A stretch of 64,000 nucleotides of DNA from Topomyia yanbarensis. Taxonomy: Eukaryota > Arthropoda > Insecta > Diptera > Culicidae. The position numbers were made by a program, and so were the translations under genes. The DNA lies in the NCBI RefSeq assembly GCF_030247195.1, contig NC_080670.1:162760080-162824079 (forward strand). Reading direction: 5' to 3'. Of the stretch, positions 12,001 through 23,579 are shown piece after piece. Under the pieces are notes generated by a model. That model saw only the letters and a list, made by a program, of their open reading frames with translations, made no database searches and was not told the DNA's origin. How positions within the stretch are numbered: the first letter of the stretch is position 1; each line of letters starts with the position of its first letter.

Positions 12001-12899
12001 CAAGTCAGGACATGTACCGATTTTGAACCCTACACAGACCTACGCTAAATGCAGTCATTTGAAGTGCTTCTAGTTGAGTCGTGAGCCAGCCATGGACCAT
12101 TCCTTTTTTACGAGATGCCTATGTCTACTATCGCGAATAATCGGATCCACCAAGGTCTAACTGACCGGTTTGTTGCGAGAGCAGGTGAATCCCGCTCTAT
12201 GAAAGTTACCATTCATGTGCATACGCAGGGCCCCTCCGGGCCTTACATTGATATGGGTAAAAGCACTACGAAACCGTATACACTAATTGCTTTCGGTTTA
12301 ATCTCCACCGAGGAACGGTTGAGTTTTTGCGCTGGAAAGTGCTGGTTGGCTGTCACAAACTGGATTCCGTTTTTCAGCGAATTCTCACTCGTAGATATGC
12401 CTTTAATCTGATTGACTTTCGTGTCATTGTAACAATGTGGAATGAAAAGTAGAGCTGGGAATTGAGTTTTTATGCGGTCGTATTACGGTTGAAGGGATGC
12501 TCATCGATGTTTCTCTCGTTAATCCGTCAATGAGTCGGCACCAGTATTTGCGCTTCCTACCTACTTGTAATAGACCTATTATTTTTGTTTATAACGTGGT
12601 GTTGATGGTCGGGGGAGTTTTTGTCGTGCGGAAAGTTTACATTGGACGAGAACCTTTTTTTTACGTATGTCAGAGCATTGTAAACGACCGAATTCAATTT
12701 CCACCCAAGGAAATTGTTTGATTTTGATCACGGCGCTGATTATTAAATTTGTCTTAATCTCAGTTTTCAATTGGTAATTTGACCTCGCACATTTGCGTTA
12801 GCTTGACAGTGCTAATTTCTTTGTTTCACAATTTCCTGAAATTAGATAATTGAAATTTCGACGCAGCCAATCAAAATATTATCGAGGCTCTTAACACTG
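9055..12899. other. Unassigned intergenic DNA
   Basis: The first part (9060-10330) is AT-rich. A short motif with 'tataaccca(g)caatgaat' appears at about 9433 and 9729, hinting at a degenerate repeat. The part from about 10.3 to 12.8 kb has more even composition and could be single-copy host sequence such as intron or UTR, but no ORF in it (longest about 100 codons) shows a recognisable domain. I call no gene here. Confidence 0.4.
10695..10716. repeat. (ACTG)n microsatellite
   Basis: Five and a half perfect tandem copies of ACTG, followed by a GC-rich 'cggcggtggcgacggcgg' stretch. Confidence 0.9.
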
Positions 12900-12916
12900 A
12901 TATCCGCGATACTATT

Positions 12917-13540
12917 TTGACCGAGATTCAGTCTGAAATTCGCAGCAATTTGAAATATTGGATAGAATCGGTCCCTGCCACTCTATTGGTTGTGAACGGA
13001 AAATCATCTTTCATTAGGTCTGAAAGAAGAGAGAAACGCAAGAGGGACGATGATTTTGATGAAGCTGTATCTAGGCCAGCAAAAAAGCTTTTGGCTGGTA
13101 CCGACGTCCATGGAGGTGATGTTTCATCGATTGCAGTAGCTTCTACTCAGAATGGGGAGCCAAAGTTTTGGTTGTACCTGTCCGGGGTAATGCCACAGGT
13201 ACCAGATGATACGGTAACAGAAATGGTCAAGTCAAGACTGGACACCAACAACGTTGAAGTACACAAGCTGGTTCCTAAAGGACGAGATGTGCGCACTTTA
13301 ACATTTGTTTCCTTCAAAGTTGGATTGCCTATTGATAGAAAAGACAAAGCGATGACTGCTTCCACATGGCCCGTTGGTATCCGATTCCGCGAGTTCGAAG
13401 ATAAAACGATCAAGGGGTTTTGGAATCCCACTCCTCCTCAACCGATAGCAGAAACACTAAATAAGCCAAGCTCCAAACCGATACTTTATCGGCACAACTT
13501 TGCCTCGCTTGCCCACTCAAGCCGTCAATTCCAATCCTAA
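12917..13540 (+). pseudogene. LINE ORF1 C-terminal part (Jockey/CR1 group)
   Basis: A 207-codon open frame preserves the C-terminal part of a LINE ORF1 nucleic-acid chaperone. It has a basic segment near residue 35 (RSERREKRKRDDD), then a folded domain at about residues 70-175 with FWLYLSGV, LVPKGRDVRTLTFVSFKVG and WPVGIRFREFE, a block shared by ORF1 proteins that precede Jockey/CR1-type ORF2. No zinc knuckle or PHD finger is present, so the N-terminal half was probably lost by 5' truncation during reverse transcription, and the ATG used here may be internal. Its stop codon lies 41 nt inside the next frame, where a 22-nt sequence is tandemly duplicated (about 13527-13572). Confidence 0.75.
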
Positions 13541-16415
13541 GTCGGCCGCCAATTCCAATTCTAAGTCGGACGGTTTCTTGTCCGTCTACTATCAAAATGT
13601 TCGAGGAATGAGAACAAAAACTCAGGACTTCTTGCTGGCGCTTTCCTCTTGCGATTATGATGTTATTGTTCTCACGGAAACCTGGCTGCGTGCTGACATA
13701 CATAACTCGGAACTTTCAATGAACTACACAATCTATCGTTGCGATCGCAACTCTTCCTCTAGTCAACTACGTCGCGGGGGTGGCGTTCTTATTGCGCTAA
13801 AAAATAATCTCACCGGCACTGTAATAAAAATGCCTGGTTTTGAATGCTTGGAACAAGTTATTGTGCGTATTTCACTACCAAATAGCGCTCTATATATTTG
13901 TTGTATATATCTGCGGCCGAACAGCAGTCCAGACCTGTACCATGCCCACTCCTCTGCAGTTCAACAAATTCTGGATAAAGCTAGTAGCTGTAGGTGATTA
14001 CAACCTTCCCCATCTCAGATGGATATTCGACGATGATCTCAAATGTTACCTGCCTGAAAATGCCACAACCGAACAAGAGATAGCTTTGACGGAATCGATA
14101 GTCGCTGGGGGACTGTGTCAAATCAACTCGCTCACTAACGCAAATGGACGGACGCTCGATCTGGCATTCGTGAACTACGACGATTTAGTCGAACTTCTCG
14201 AGCCTCCGACCTCTATACTCAAAGTGGACGCTCACCATAAACCCTTCGTGCTGAGGTTTAACATGCAAGTTGAAACAGAAGACGCTTTTGCCGAATCCGT
14301 CGACGGTCTCAATTTTGACTTCAATCGCTGCAATTTTGAAGAAGTGTCTGCGGCCTTCGATGCTGTTGACTGGTTTGATCTGTTAAGTGGAAACGATCTG
14401 GATCATGCTGTCGCGACGTTCTACGACACTCTATACGAGATACTACGCCGCATAGTTCCTAACAAACGTGTCAACAGAAAGACGGACTACAAGTATCCGT
14501 GGTGGAATTCCGAGCTTCGTCGTCTACGCAACATTCTCCGAAAACATTGCAAGCGTTACTTCCGTCATAAGACCGACGAAAACAAAGCTGTTCTTCGCCG
14601 AACCGAACTTCAATACGAAACAGCCCGGAATAGTGCATTCGTCGAGTATATAAGTCACGTCCAAAGCAACCTTCGGAACAACCCCTCGACGTTCTGGAAG
14701 TTTGTGAACAGCAGAAAACGCGCTGGTGGCATTCCCGTAAATGTTTATCTTGGAGATGCCAGTGCGCAATCCACAGCCGAATCCGTAGACCTTTTTGCAG
14801 AACATTTTCGTGGGGTATTCACCAACCCAGCTATCTCTCCGTCACAAGAGTATATAGACACATTACCATCATACAATATCAGTCTCCCTAGCTTGAATAT
14901 GACTGAAGCAGACGTGTTGAAAGCTTTATCCAGTGTCGACCCATCGAAAGGACCAGGCCCGGATTGTTTGCCTCCGATATTCATAGGATGTGCACGATCA
15001 TTGTTATTGCCGGTCAGCATTATTTTTAACCGCTCAATCACTGAAAGCGTCTTCCCGAGTGCATGGACACATATAAACAGGCTATATTTCCAATTCACAA
15101 GGCTGGAGACATTCATAATGTTGAAAATTACAGAGGAATCTCACTTTTGAACTGTTTTGCTAAAGTCCTTGAAAAATTTGTTTACAGTGAGATGTACGCT
15201 GCTGTTTCTCACATCATCGACGAATGTCAGCATGGATTTGTGAAGCAACGTTCTACAACTTCAAATTTGATGATGTACACTAGCATCTTGGTCCCCTCTG
15301 TTGAGAAGCGTCAACCAACCGATGCAATATATTTTGACTTCTCGAAAGCATTCGATAAAGTACCTCACAACATTGCTCTTCTGCAACTGCAAAGACTAGG
15401 ATTTCCTGCGTGGTTAACTGGATGGTTGCAATCATATCTGTCTAGTCGGAGTGCTTTCGTTGAAATTGGTTCAACACGTTCTAGCTTGCTCGACATGCCA
15501 ACCGGAGTCCCTCAAGGAAGTCACCTAGGGCCGCTAATTTTTATTTTATTTATAAACGACATTTGTGCTCGTATTAAATCTGGAAAACTATTCTTCGCCG
15601 ACGATTTGAAGATTTTTCGTTCCATTGCTTCTGGACTTGACTCTGCTGCACTTCAAGATGATGTACTTAATATTGAACAATGGTGCCTGTTGAATGGTAT
15701 GCAGATAAACGTTGACAAATGTAAAATGATAAGTTTCAGACGATCATCCACTCTATCTCATTATGAGTACTTGCTCCAAGGCCGCGTCGTCGAATGAGTG
15801 GACTCCATTCGTGACTTGGGAGTGCTTTTTGATAGAAAGCTTAGCTTCTCGGATCACATCACCGCAACGACGGCGAAGACATTCGCAACACTTGGTTTCC
15901 TGAAGCGAAATACCGCTGGCTTTAACGATTTCTACGCACTAAAATCTCTATATTGCGGATTGGTGCGTAGCATTTTGGAGTATGCTGTGCAAGTGTGGGC
16001 TCCACATCACAACGTCCAAATAAACCGATTAGAACGCGTACAAAGATGTTTCGTGCGATACGCTCTAAGAAATTTGCCGTGGAACGACCCTGCCCATCTA
16101 CCACCTTACAACGATAGATGCATGCTGTTTGAGTTACCGACGTTAGAGTTCCGCCGCACATTCTTGCAAAGAATGTTTATATTTGATATGATGTGTAATA
16201 ACATTGACTGTCCAGATATTCTTGCACGGATTAATGTGTTTGTACCTCCTCGCGCTCTAAGGAACCGTCCTCTTTTGTGGATTCCTAGACATCGTACTGT
16301 TTACGGTCAAAACAATCCTGTGGATAGATGTTGCTACAAATTCAACGAAACTTCACATCTGTTCGACTTTAATGTCACCAAATCTAGTTATAAGTTAGTT
16401 ATTAGGAATTTTTAA
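13500..16415 (+). pseudogene. LINE ORF2: endonuclease plus reverse transcriptase (Jockey/CR1 group)
   Basis: The product would nick target DNA and prime cDNA synthesis on it. The endonuclease starts with LSVYYQNVRGMRTK and contains LTETWL and, after a frameshift near 13985, VGDYNLPHLRW. The reverse transcriptase begins around 14900 (SSVDPSKGPGPDCLP), and a second frameshift near 15065 restores HKAGDIHNVENYRGISLLN. The core motifs are FDFSKAFDKVPH (15335), GVPQGSHLGPL (15508) and FFADDLKIF (about 15593), so the catalytic A-D-D is intact. An in-frame TGA lies at 15795-15797, after which the C-terminal domain continues to 16415 in the same frame. Two frameshifts and one stop make this a recent but dead copy. 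The residues listed are read from the sequence; the family assignment is from known LINE motifs. Confidence 0.85.
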
Positions 16416-16490
16416 TTAATTTAGAAAGTATGTTCTATTTTATAATAATCTGTACGGTATCTACCGAAGATCGAACAAATAAAATACTAA

Positions 16491-19199
16491 AAAAAATACT
16501 AAAAAGGCACTTTGCATACTTTGTTTTTTCAAAAATGGGCTAGACTGTCTTTTGAAAAGGGTCAAACTTTTTTACCATTTTTTTTTTCAATTGGCTATAG
16601 TATAAAACTGACAAAACCTACAAAAAATGTTGCAGGAATAAATTTTACAAAATTAGTCAAATTTTCGAATAATTCTTCATTGACTCCTACACTGTAAAAA
16701 ATCGATTTTAAAAATTTAAAGCCGATTTACAAAAAAAAATACATTTTTGATTTGGATGAAATGTTGTTCTAAGTTAGGTAGTTATGTTCCCTACCTACCG
16801 TCAAAAATTCAAGTTGGGCACTTTCAAGGAAAAAAAGTTATTTGAAAAAAACTTTTCCTTGTCCAAACTGAATTTTTTCTTTAGTGTATTTTTATCGAAA
16901 ACTAAACCAATGAAAGTCATAATCATCTCAAAATCCAATAAAATTCAGTTTGTGAGAGGATATTGTCTGATTTAGCAACTAAGTAAAATGTACTTGTTAT
17001 TAAGGGGTTACATACATTTTCATTCTTCATAAAATCGATTTTTTTTTTAATATTTTATATGAAAGTACAACTCCTTCAGAATGTTTTCCCAAATTTTTAT
17101 AGAGATTCGAGAAATAGATTGAAAGTTACAGCGCTTCCAAGTGCGTTTTGTCTACCAAGAGCAGTGGTAATTTAAAATTTTAACTCGATTATCGTTTTAC
17201 TAAAATTGGTATTTCCGTGATCACGATTGCCGAGAAACTACTCAATAGATTTTCTTAATTTTTTTTCAATTGATCGTGATTAATTTTTATCGTGCTTTAA
17301 CGATTCCTTTTTTATGCATAAATTTTTTGTTTCATAGATAAGAATTTTTTGATACAATTTTTAGTGCTTAAAAGAGCGATTTTTTACTAAAAACGCTTTT
17401 AATCCACCTAACAGTGTGATGAGACATTTCTTATAACTCTTATCACTCTCTTCGGATATTATATCGTTTGAGAACATTTAGAACTAGATGTTTCGCGATG
17501 TTTTTGACAACACATACTACATGGGATAGTGGCAGGACTCAGAGAATCGCTCAAATCAGCAGAGGACAACATCAGTGCTAGAAATCTCAAACCAAATCAA
17601 TGGGAAAGCGAAAAAATGACCCATAAAATAGACATTCCAACGAATTATTGTTAATGCTCCGTTAATAAAATATCTAAATTGTGGTGGGAAAACTGAATTT
17701 TTCTAAAGGGGTTATTTAATTATCATTCGCATGTATGAAAAAAGCCTTATGTTTACATTTGTGAGTATCGCCCTTTTCACAAAAAAGCGTTGAAATGAAA
17801 TCGCAGCTCCTGATATCACGCGATCTCTGAAGTGCATGCGTGCATAGTTCCAAATTTTACTTCGACATCGACTTTTTCTAAAGGTGACTTCCCAGTAGTA
17901 TCCTTAATTTGAATTATTATCGCTAATCCTAATGCCAAAGAACAAATAAAAACCTCTCGAAAACGAACCGTTTGGGAAAATCATCATTATTACTGGAATT
18001 TTCATTTTCACGAATCTTTTCGATAACCTTCCGTCACTTGCGTTAATGCACTGGGTGCACAGTGCTCTGAAAATCTAGCGAAATCGTCTTAGGGCACCAG
18101 CGGATCTAATTCAGATCTGCGCGGCGAGTTAAATCTGTAAAGAACACTAAAAATTATTTTCTATTCCATAATTTTCAGTTCAGCAATTCGAGAGATCGTG
18201 CTCACCGCAAGCCATGAAAAATAGACTACGTTGTGAAGCGATGGTCACTATTTATTAAAAAATCACGGTTAAATAAAAAATTAAACTATTAAAAAGTTTC
18301 AAATAGTTTATAATTTTCACAAACTTATTAGGAAAAATTGTTTAATAAGCTTTCGTAATATTGTGTAGGAAAAAAGCTGAAAATTTCAGTATTTTCTCTA
18401 TCTGCAACATATAAACCCTTAAGTATACCAATTAATTGGTATACGAATTGGAATAGGTTCGCCTAATTTTGGAAGAAGTCTATAAAATAACCCCTTGAAA
18501 GCTACCTAAAAATTGTTGTAGTTCGATGCAATAAAAAAATCATATTTGGCAATTCATATTTGGCTGGGGTGTCAATGTATTATAATAGATATTCAGCATT
18601 CGAAGAAGTTTCTTGTGAACGAGTGTAGAACGACTTTGTTTCTACTTACTTGAAGTCAGCGGCGTAGCCAGAAATTCGGTTTGGTGGGGGTTTGGTGAAA
18701 ATCGATCTTACTGTCCAAACAGCATAATTCCGAAACCATAATTTTTGAAGTTTTAAAATTATGCAGAATTATTTTCCAGAAAATAGTAACAAGGTTCGTG
18801 TTTTAGCGAATTTGTTGAGACTTTATTGTAGTCATGAATATTAATCTGAGAAAATTCACTATAAATACTTCTTGGACGATATACCGTCAAAATTGTTTTA
18901 TCAAATGATGCGCTGTTTAACGTTTGTAAAACTCATCAAAGATACTAAACCTCCGAAATAGGCGGTTTCAAAATGATGTTATCTTGACCTTAAATTACTG
19001 TTTTTAAACATTTGACCTATACATATAATTGGTCATACAACAAAAATCAAATGCTCATCAAAATCGATCAGAACCTGCTAGAGTCGAATGGAAATCGTCA
19101 TTTTTCATAAATTTCTCTATACATTCGGAAAGTGTTATCCTCGTTATTAATCATATTACGTTTTCGTCTCAACTCGACGCATTCCCAAAATAAAAACCT
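16491..19199. other. AT-rich DNA, no assigned feature
   Basis: Very AT-rich sequence rich in A and T homopolymers. I recognise no protein motif or clear terminal inverted repeat. A short palindrome around 'accaattaattggt' lies at about 18429-18442. Degenerate interspersed repeats are likely but I cannot delimit them. Confidence 0.4.
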
Positions 19200-19990
19200 G
19201 TTTTAATCCATCTAGTGGTGCAATTGTGCTTGTCTCATTTGTCCAGACTACGATTCCATGGCTGGTTATGTTCAATACAATGGTGGAAATGAATATTACA
19301 TGTTCAGTACAATTTGCACATACATACAATGGATCGACAGCCACGATCTTGAGATACTGTGTGATACTGAAACATCGCTTGAAACCAGCGGCGGATCACG
19401 GAGAAAGATCCGGGAGGTCCAGGTCCGGCCGAAAATTTTCAACTTGTTAAGAAATTTTAAATTAGTTTTAATTTTAAAGTAGCAAACCCTCACTGCATAC
19501 TCCCTCCGGGCCGGTATGATTGACGAATTTTAGAGTGATTGCATAACCTTTCTATATGAGAAAAGCAAAAATGTACCAAAGTCCAAAGAAGTCAATTTTT
19601 GTCAAACATCTCAATGTTTCATGCATTTTAAAGTCATTTGGCATCAAAAACACAAATTTGATTTAGAAAATTTTTCATTTCAGTTTATATGAGAATTTGC
19701 TGTGTGATTGCACTCTTCAACTCGTAACTCCGGAACCGGAAGTCCAATCAATAAAAAATTCAATAGCAGCCGATGGGAAGGTTGTACCTTTCATTTGAGA
19801 CTAACTTTGTGCAAATCGGTCCAGCCATCTCTGAGAAACAGAGGTCACATTTTTTCCACATACACACATACATACACACACAGACATTTTCCGATCTCGA
19901 CGAACTCAGTCGATTGGCATATGACACTCGGTCCTCCGGGTCGGGATTAGATTGACGAATTTTAGAGTGAATGAGAAAGGCAAAAACATT
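19200..19990 (+). repeat. Dispersed mosquito repeat, copies 2 and 3 in tandem
   Basis: The stretch 19297-19543 is the partner of window positions 1-231. It ends with 'gacgaattttagagtgattgcataacc' and 'gagaaaagcaaa'. A second member follows at about 19720-19990, with 'actccggaaccggaagtcc', 'cagccatctctgagaaacag', a (CA)-rich stretch, 'gtcgattggcatatgacac', 'tcggtcctccgggtcgg' and 'gaattttagagtgaatgag'. The ordered blocks recur at 21340-21550 and 28065-28190. This is a non-coding interspersed family that I recall as very abundant in Aedes; its class is uncertain. Confidence 0.8.
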
Positions 19991-21289
19991 TTAAGCAAAT
20001 GTTGAAAGTTATGCATTTTTTGGTGAGCAGTTCTATGTTTCATAGACATTAAATCAATTTTAACTTCGCTTCCTATATAAATAAAGACCCTTATTACAGT
20101 ACATCTCTACAAAAACGAGCTCAATTTGAAAATAAATCTGAGGATTATGATTGATTACAGAACTCTGGAATTTTCTATTGGAATGTTTTCAGGCAGGAAT
20201 ATGATATTGATGCAATTAGACAACTGTGAAATCTAGACCAATAGATCAGTTACATATCAGGACCCCATTCCGACAATTTATCAAAAGTCCTAATGATGTT
20301 AACAACAACAGGTTATCAATCTACGGATCAGATAATTGTTATTGTAATATTGAATTAAATCAGTCTGCATCAATAAATTTTCAACTTCAATCCAATATTT
20401 TTTGGGTGTGGTGGGGGGGGGGGGGGGGGTGTTGTATGGTGTTAAACCCCAAAACCTTCTCTAGGCTACGCCGTTGCTTGGAGTTATTTTTTTCGCTTTT
20501 CATGTTCCGATATGTTTCAGATCGATCCGATGGTTAGAAGTTAGAAAAATTGCAGTCAGAAGGTTCGCACAAATGAACATTTTTGTACTGATAAGTTATC
20601 AAGTTCCTTCCAGACAACTTGGAAGTGTTCGGTGATTATTTCTAGCGGTTGTAGATAGTAAAATGAAATACAAAATTCGTTTTATCGAAATAATGTTTAG
20701 CTTATTTCAATGGATTATTACTATATTGAACAATAAATAGGCGACAAAGAGTAATCAACAAACAACAAGCCATAACTTTTAAAGTATTCAAAATAGATAT
20801 TTAAAGTCTTTAGTAAAGTTATTCGCAAAAGTAAGAGCTACAAATTTGCTGAAGACATCATTTCGATATAATCACTTCCAAGAAAATTTATGAAAATATC
20901 TCACTCATAGGGGGATTAATCACCAAAAGCACAATTCCAGAAGAAAGGCCATATTACCTCCATTAAATTCTCCGAAGATACTATTGACCTAAAATAAGCC
21001 GTTTTGGCGTTAATAATAGATTATATGTTTTTGGTCATATTTCTGGCTATAGGAAATGATAAAAATCTTTCGTCCGCATTTAATGTTAAATATCTCTTTT
21101 GATAATAGTCCGATTTCTACAATCTATAGCTTGTTCGAAAGGTATTCGTTAAAGCTGTCTAAAAACATATAAATTGTTAATCTTTATTGTCAATTTCGGA
21201 AGATAATTTCAAAAAACTGCAAAAAACGCTATTTTTACGCATTCAAACATTCATATCTTGGAAACTAAACATCAGAATCAAAAACAAAT
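19991..21289. other. AT-rich DNA with a poly-G tract
   Basis: I see no gene. A run of 17 G at 20413-20429 lies in otherwise AT-rich sequence. The 103-codon ORF that crosses the G run has no recognisable domain. Confidence 0.4.
20413..20429. repeat. Poly-G tract (17 nt)
   Basis: An uninterrupted run of 17 G. Such runs are prone to length error in sequencing and assembly. Confidence 0.9.
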
Positions 21290-21560
21290 TAAAAGCGTTC
21301 ATACTGTTTTTTAGTTCTTTCATTTAAAATTGGTTTGGATAAGATCGGTTCAGCCATTGCTGAGAAACACGAATGAGAATTTGTCCGTTACATACACACA
21401 CACACACACAGACACACACACACACGCAGACATTGTCCCAAATCGTCGAGCTGAGTCGATTGGTATATAAGACTCGGCCCTCCGGGCCTCGGAAAAATTC
21501 TTGAAAGTTTGAGCGAATTCTATACATTTCTTTTATAAGAAATGTAATATAAGAAATGTA
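21290..21560 (+). repeat. Dispersed mosquito repeat, copy 4, with (CA)n microsatellite
   Basis: It contains 'cagccattgctgagaaacac', a (CA)n tract at 21393-21426 interrupted by one G, then 'cgtcgagctgagtcgattgg', 'agactcggccctccgggcct' and a 3' end with 'ttttataagaaatgta'. The block order is the same as in copies at 19.8 kb and 28.1 kb. Confidence 0.8.
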
Positions 21561-22439
21561 AAACGTTCTCGAATGCAATAAAAAAATATTATTCGTTCAA
21601 CTATTTGTTAAGGTACGAGGAATACTCTTATACTAATGGAATTTTTTGAGTTTTGGGATTTTAGATGATCTATTGGTCTTCAATCGTGATCACCGCAATC
21701 CTCTCGAATAAAAAAGGGTTTCGGGGAAAAAGCCATAACTCCGCGAATTATCAATATATTTTTATATACTTATGCTTGTTTATTTCGCTGAAAAATGTGC
21801 TTCCAAAATGATATAAGTTTGATGTAATGAAATCATTGCTTTATGCCTTTACGTAAATTTAAACTTTCATGACATTTTTATCACAAAAAAGTATGAAACC
21901 CCCTAATCAAGAATCGCATTGAAAAGAGTTTATGTCAGTAAACAACTATTCCATTGTTACTTCTTTATTTTCTTGTTAAGTGCTGAGGAAGGATTAGGGA
22001 AAGAAATAACCACTGTTCGGATTGGGAAGAATACATGTCCTGATAGCAGCTTACACGCTGCTTCAAAGCTGTAATATATTATATTAAGTTTCATTTGGTT
22101 TAGAATATAGGTTATGCTTACATTTTTCGTTTTCTTCTTCCGGGTTTATCTGTTTTCTTAGTGTTCTAGGTTTTATAAATTCATTAGGTTTAAGCTTGGT
22201 TTTATTGAAGAGAACTTACCCTTCTTGCAAATCTGTGATAATTAGCATGAACTAGTCAATTCGCCGTACTATTAGCTTTAGTTTCTGCAATAGGTAATAT
22301 ATAACAGTTCACAGTAAAGTTTTGGGAAATTTTTTGTTAATTTATAATTACCTCGTTCTGTTACAAATTCACTTTAATTAACTAGAATTTAAGCAACTAT
22401 AATAAAAGTTTAACTACGACTGCTACCTGATTTTAATAT
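21561..22439. other. AT-rich DNA, no assigned feature
   Basis: No recognisable ORF, repeat or RNA gene was found. Confidence 0.4.
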
Positions 22440-22700
22440 GTTTACTTTCAACTACAACATCGCTGGAACTCAGCTGCAACGAGGTGATCATGTAAAAGAT
22501 TTGGGCGCCATCCTTGATGAAAGGCTAACGTACACCCATCACTTCTCAGCGAGCATTGACAAAGCTAATCGTCTACTAGGTTTTATGTTCTAAATATCCA
22601 ACGAATTCCGGGACCCTTTGTGCTTCAAAGCGACGCGTGTCTACGATCTTGTAAAGTGTGCAGTCCTAGTAATCGACAACGGTCTTCATATGGTGACAAG
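22440..22700 (+). pseudogene. Jockey/CR1-group reverse transcriptase C-terminal fragment
   Basis: The plus strand encodes HVKDLGAILDERLTYTHHF, SIDKANRLLGFMF, a stop, then ISNEFRDPLCFKATRVYDLV. This is the thumb region just after the catalytic palm of Jockey/CR1-type LINE reverse transcriptases; the equivalent region of the LINE at 12.9-16.5 kb is at 15798-15980. Both ends are truncated and a nonsense codon is present. Confidence 0.7.
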
Positions 22701-22976
22701 TTCAGCGGATCATTCCAAGGCAATTGACGTAACGCATATCTTATGAATCTACGCTGGACGGCTTCAATTCTTTAGCTCCAAGTTGCATGGTAGGGGCACC
22801 AGACGACGTTTGCGAATTTCAACTGTGAGCGCACCAGTAAAGAAGATCGTACACACTTTAGAAGATCGTAGACACGCGCCGCAAGCTACCTTCGTATTGA
22901 CAGCTGCGGGTGGTACTGAACTGAACTTATCTGTCTGTTGAACGAATCTGCCCTGTGGTTTTGTAAGAACCACCAC

Positions 22977-23265
22977 AACATTATGTATTAAATTTTACAT
23001 AATTATTTAGTTATTTTTATGTATAACATTTGTCTTAAACCGGAAGTCGCCATCTTGGATTTTAAAATGGCGTAAAAAATCAATTTCTGGCACCAACTCT
23101 TCAAGACCATTCCGAAAATATCCATATTGATTGGGTTATAGTGAATTTCGCAAACCGGAAGTCGCCATCTTGGATTTCAAAATGGCATCAAACATAAATT
23201 TCTGGTACCTACTCGTCAAGACAATTCCGAAAATACCCATATTGTTGAGGTGCGGGCAATAAGGA
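22977..23265 (+). repeat. 115-bp tandem duplication (AAACCGGAAGTCGCCATCTT family)
   Basis: Two head-to-tail copies start at 23037 and 23152 with AAACCGGAAGTCGCCATCTT and continue in parallel through 'aaatttctgg', 'ctcaagac.attccgaaaata' and 'cccatattg'. The period is 115 bp. There is no coding potential. Confidence 0.8.
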
Positions 23266-23299
23266 GTCTTCCAGATCCGTCTCTTCCATCATTCCAAAA

Positions 23300-23560
23300 A
23301 TCTTCTAAGTCTTTTGCATTCAAAAGTTTTTTGCAAAAACCGTGTTAATTGCGAAATCCGCACAAAATAAAAACTGCCAAAATTCTTCTAAGTTCTTTGC
23401 ATTCAAAAGGACTCAGAAATTTTTTTCAGAAAAAAGTCTTTTGCATTCAAAAAGAATATTTTTACAAAAATCGCGTTAATTGTAAAATCCGCGTAAAAAA
23501 AACCTCACAAAAAACCGCCCAAAAAACCGCGTAAAAAACCTGAGTGCACAGAAAAAATAC
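23300..23560 (+). repeat. Short degenerate repeat cluster (TCTTTTGCATTCAAAAG)
   Basis: The block 'tcttttgcattcaaaag' or a close variant occurs near 23310, 23392 and 23433. Each is followed by variants of 'aaaaaccgcgttaattg.gaaatccgc'. The cluster abuts the 5' end of R1-clade element A. Confidence 0.6.
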
Positions 23561-23579
23561 AAAAAAAAATACATAAAAT

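Larger units (their letters stand above)
12900..16490 (+). mobile_element. 5'-truncated Jockey/CR1-group LINE
   Basis: This is a 3.6-kb non-LTR element with partial ORF1, then endonuclease, reverse transcriptase and the C-terminal domain, and no RNase H. The 3' end after the ORF2 stop carries 'aataaa' and two copies of a 'aatactaaaaa'-type run, as in LINE tails. It is broken by at least two frameshifts and one nonsense codon in ORF2. The C-terminal block (YALRNLPWNDP, LPPYNDRCMLFELPTLEFRR) is typical of Jockey/CR1-group elements common in mosquitoes. The exact clade needs phylogeny. No target-site duplication was found. Confidence 0.85.
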
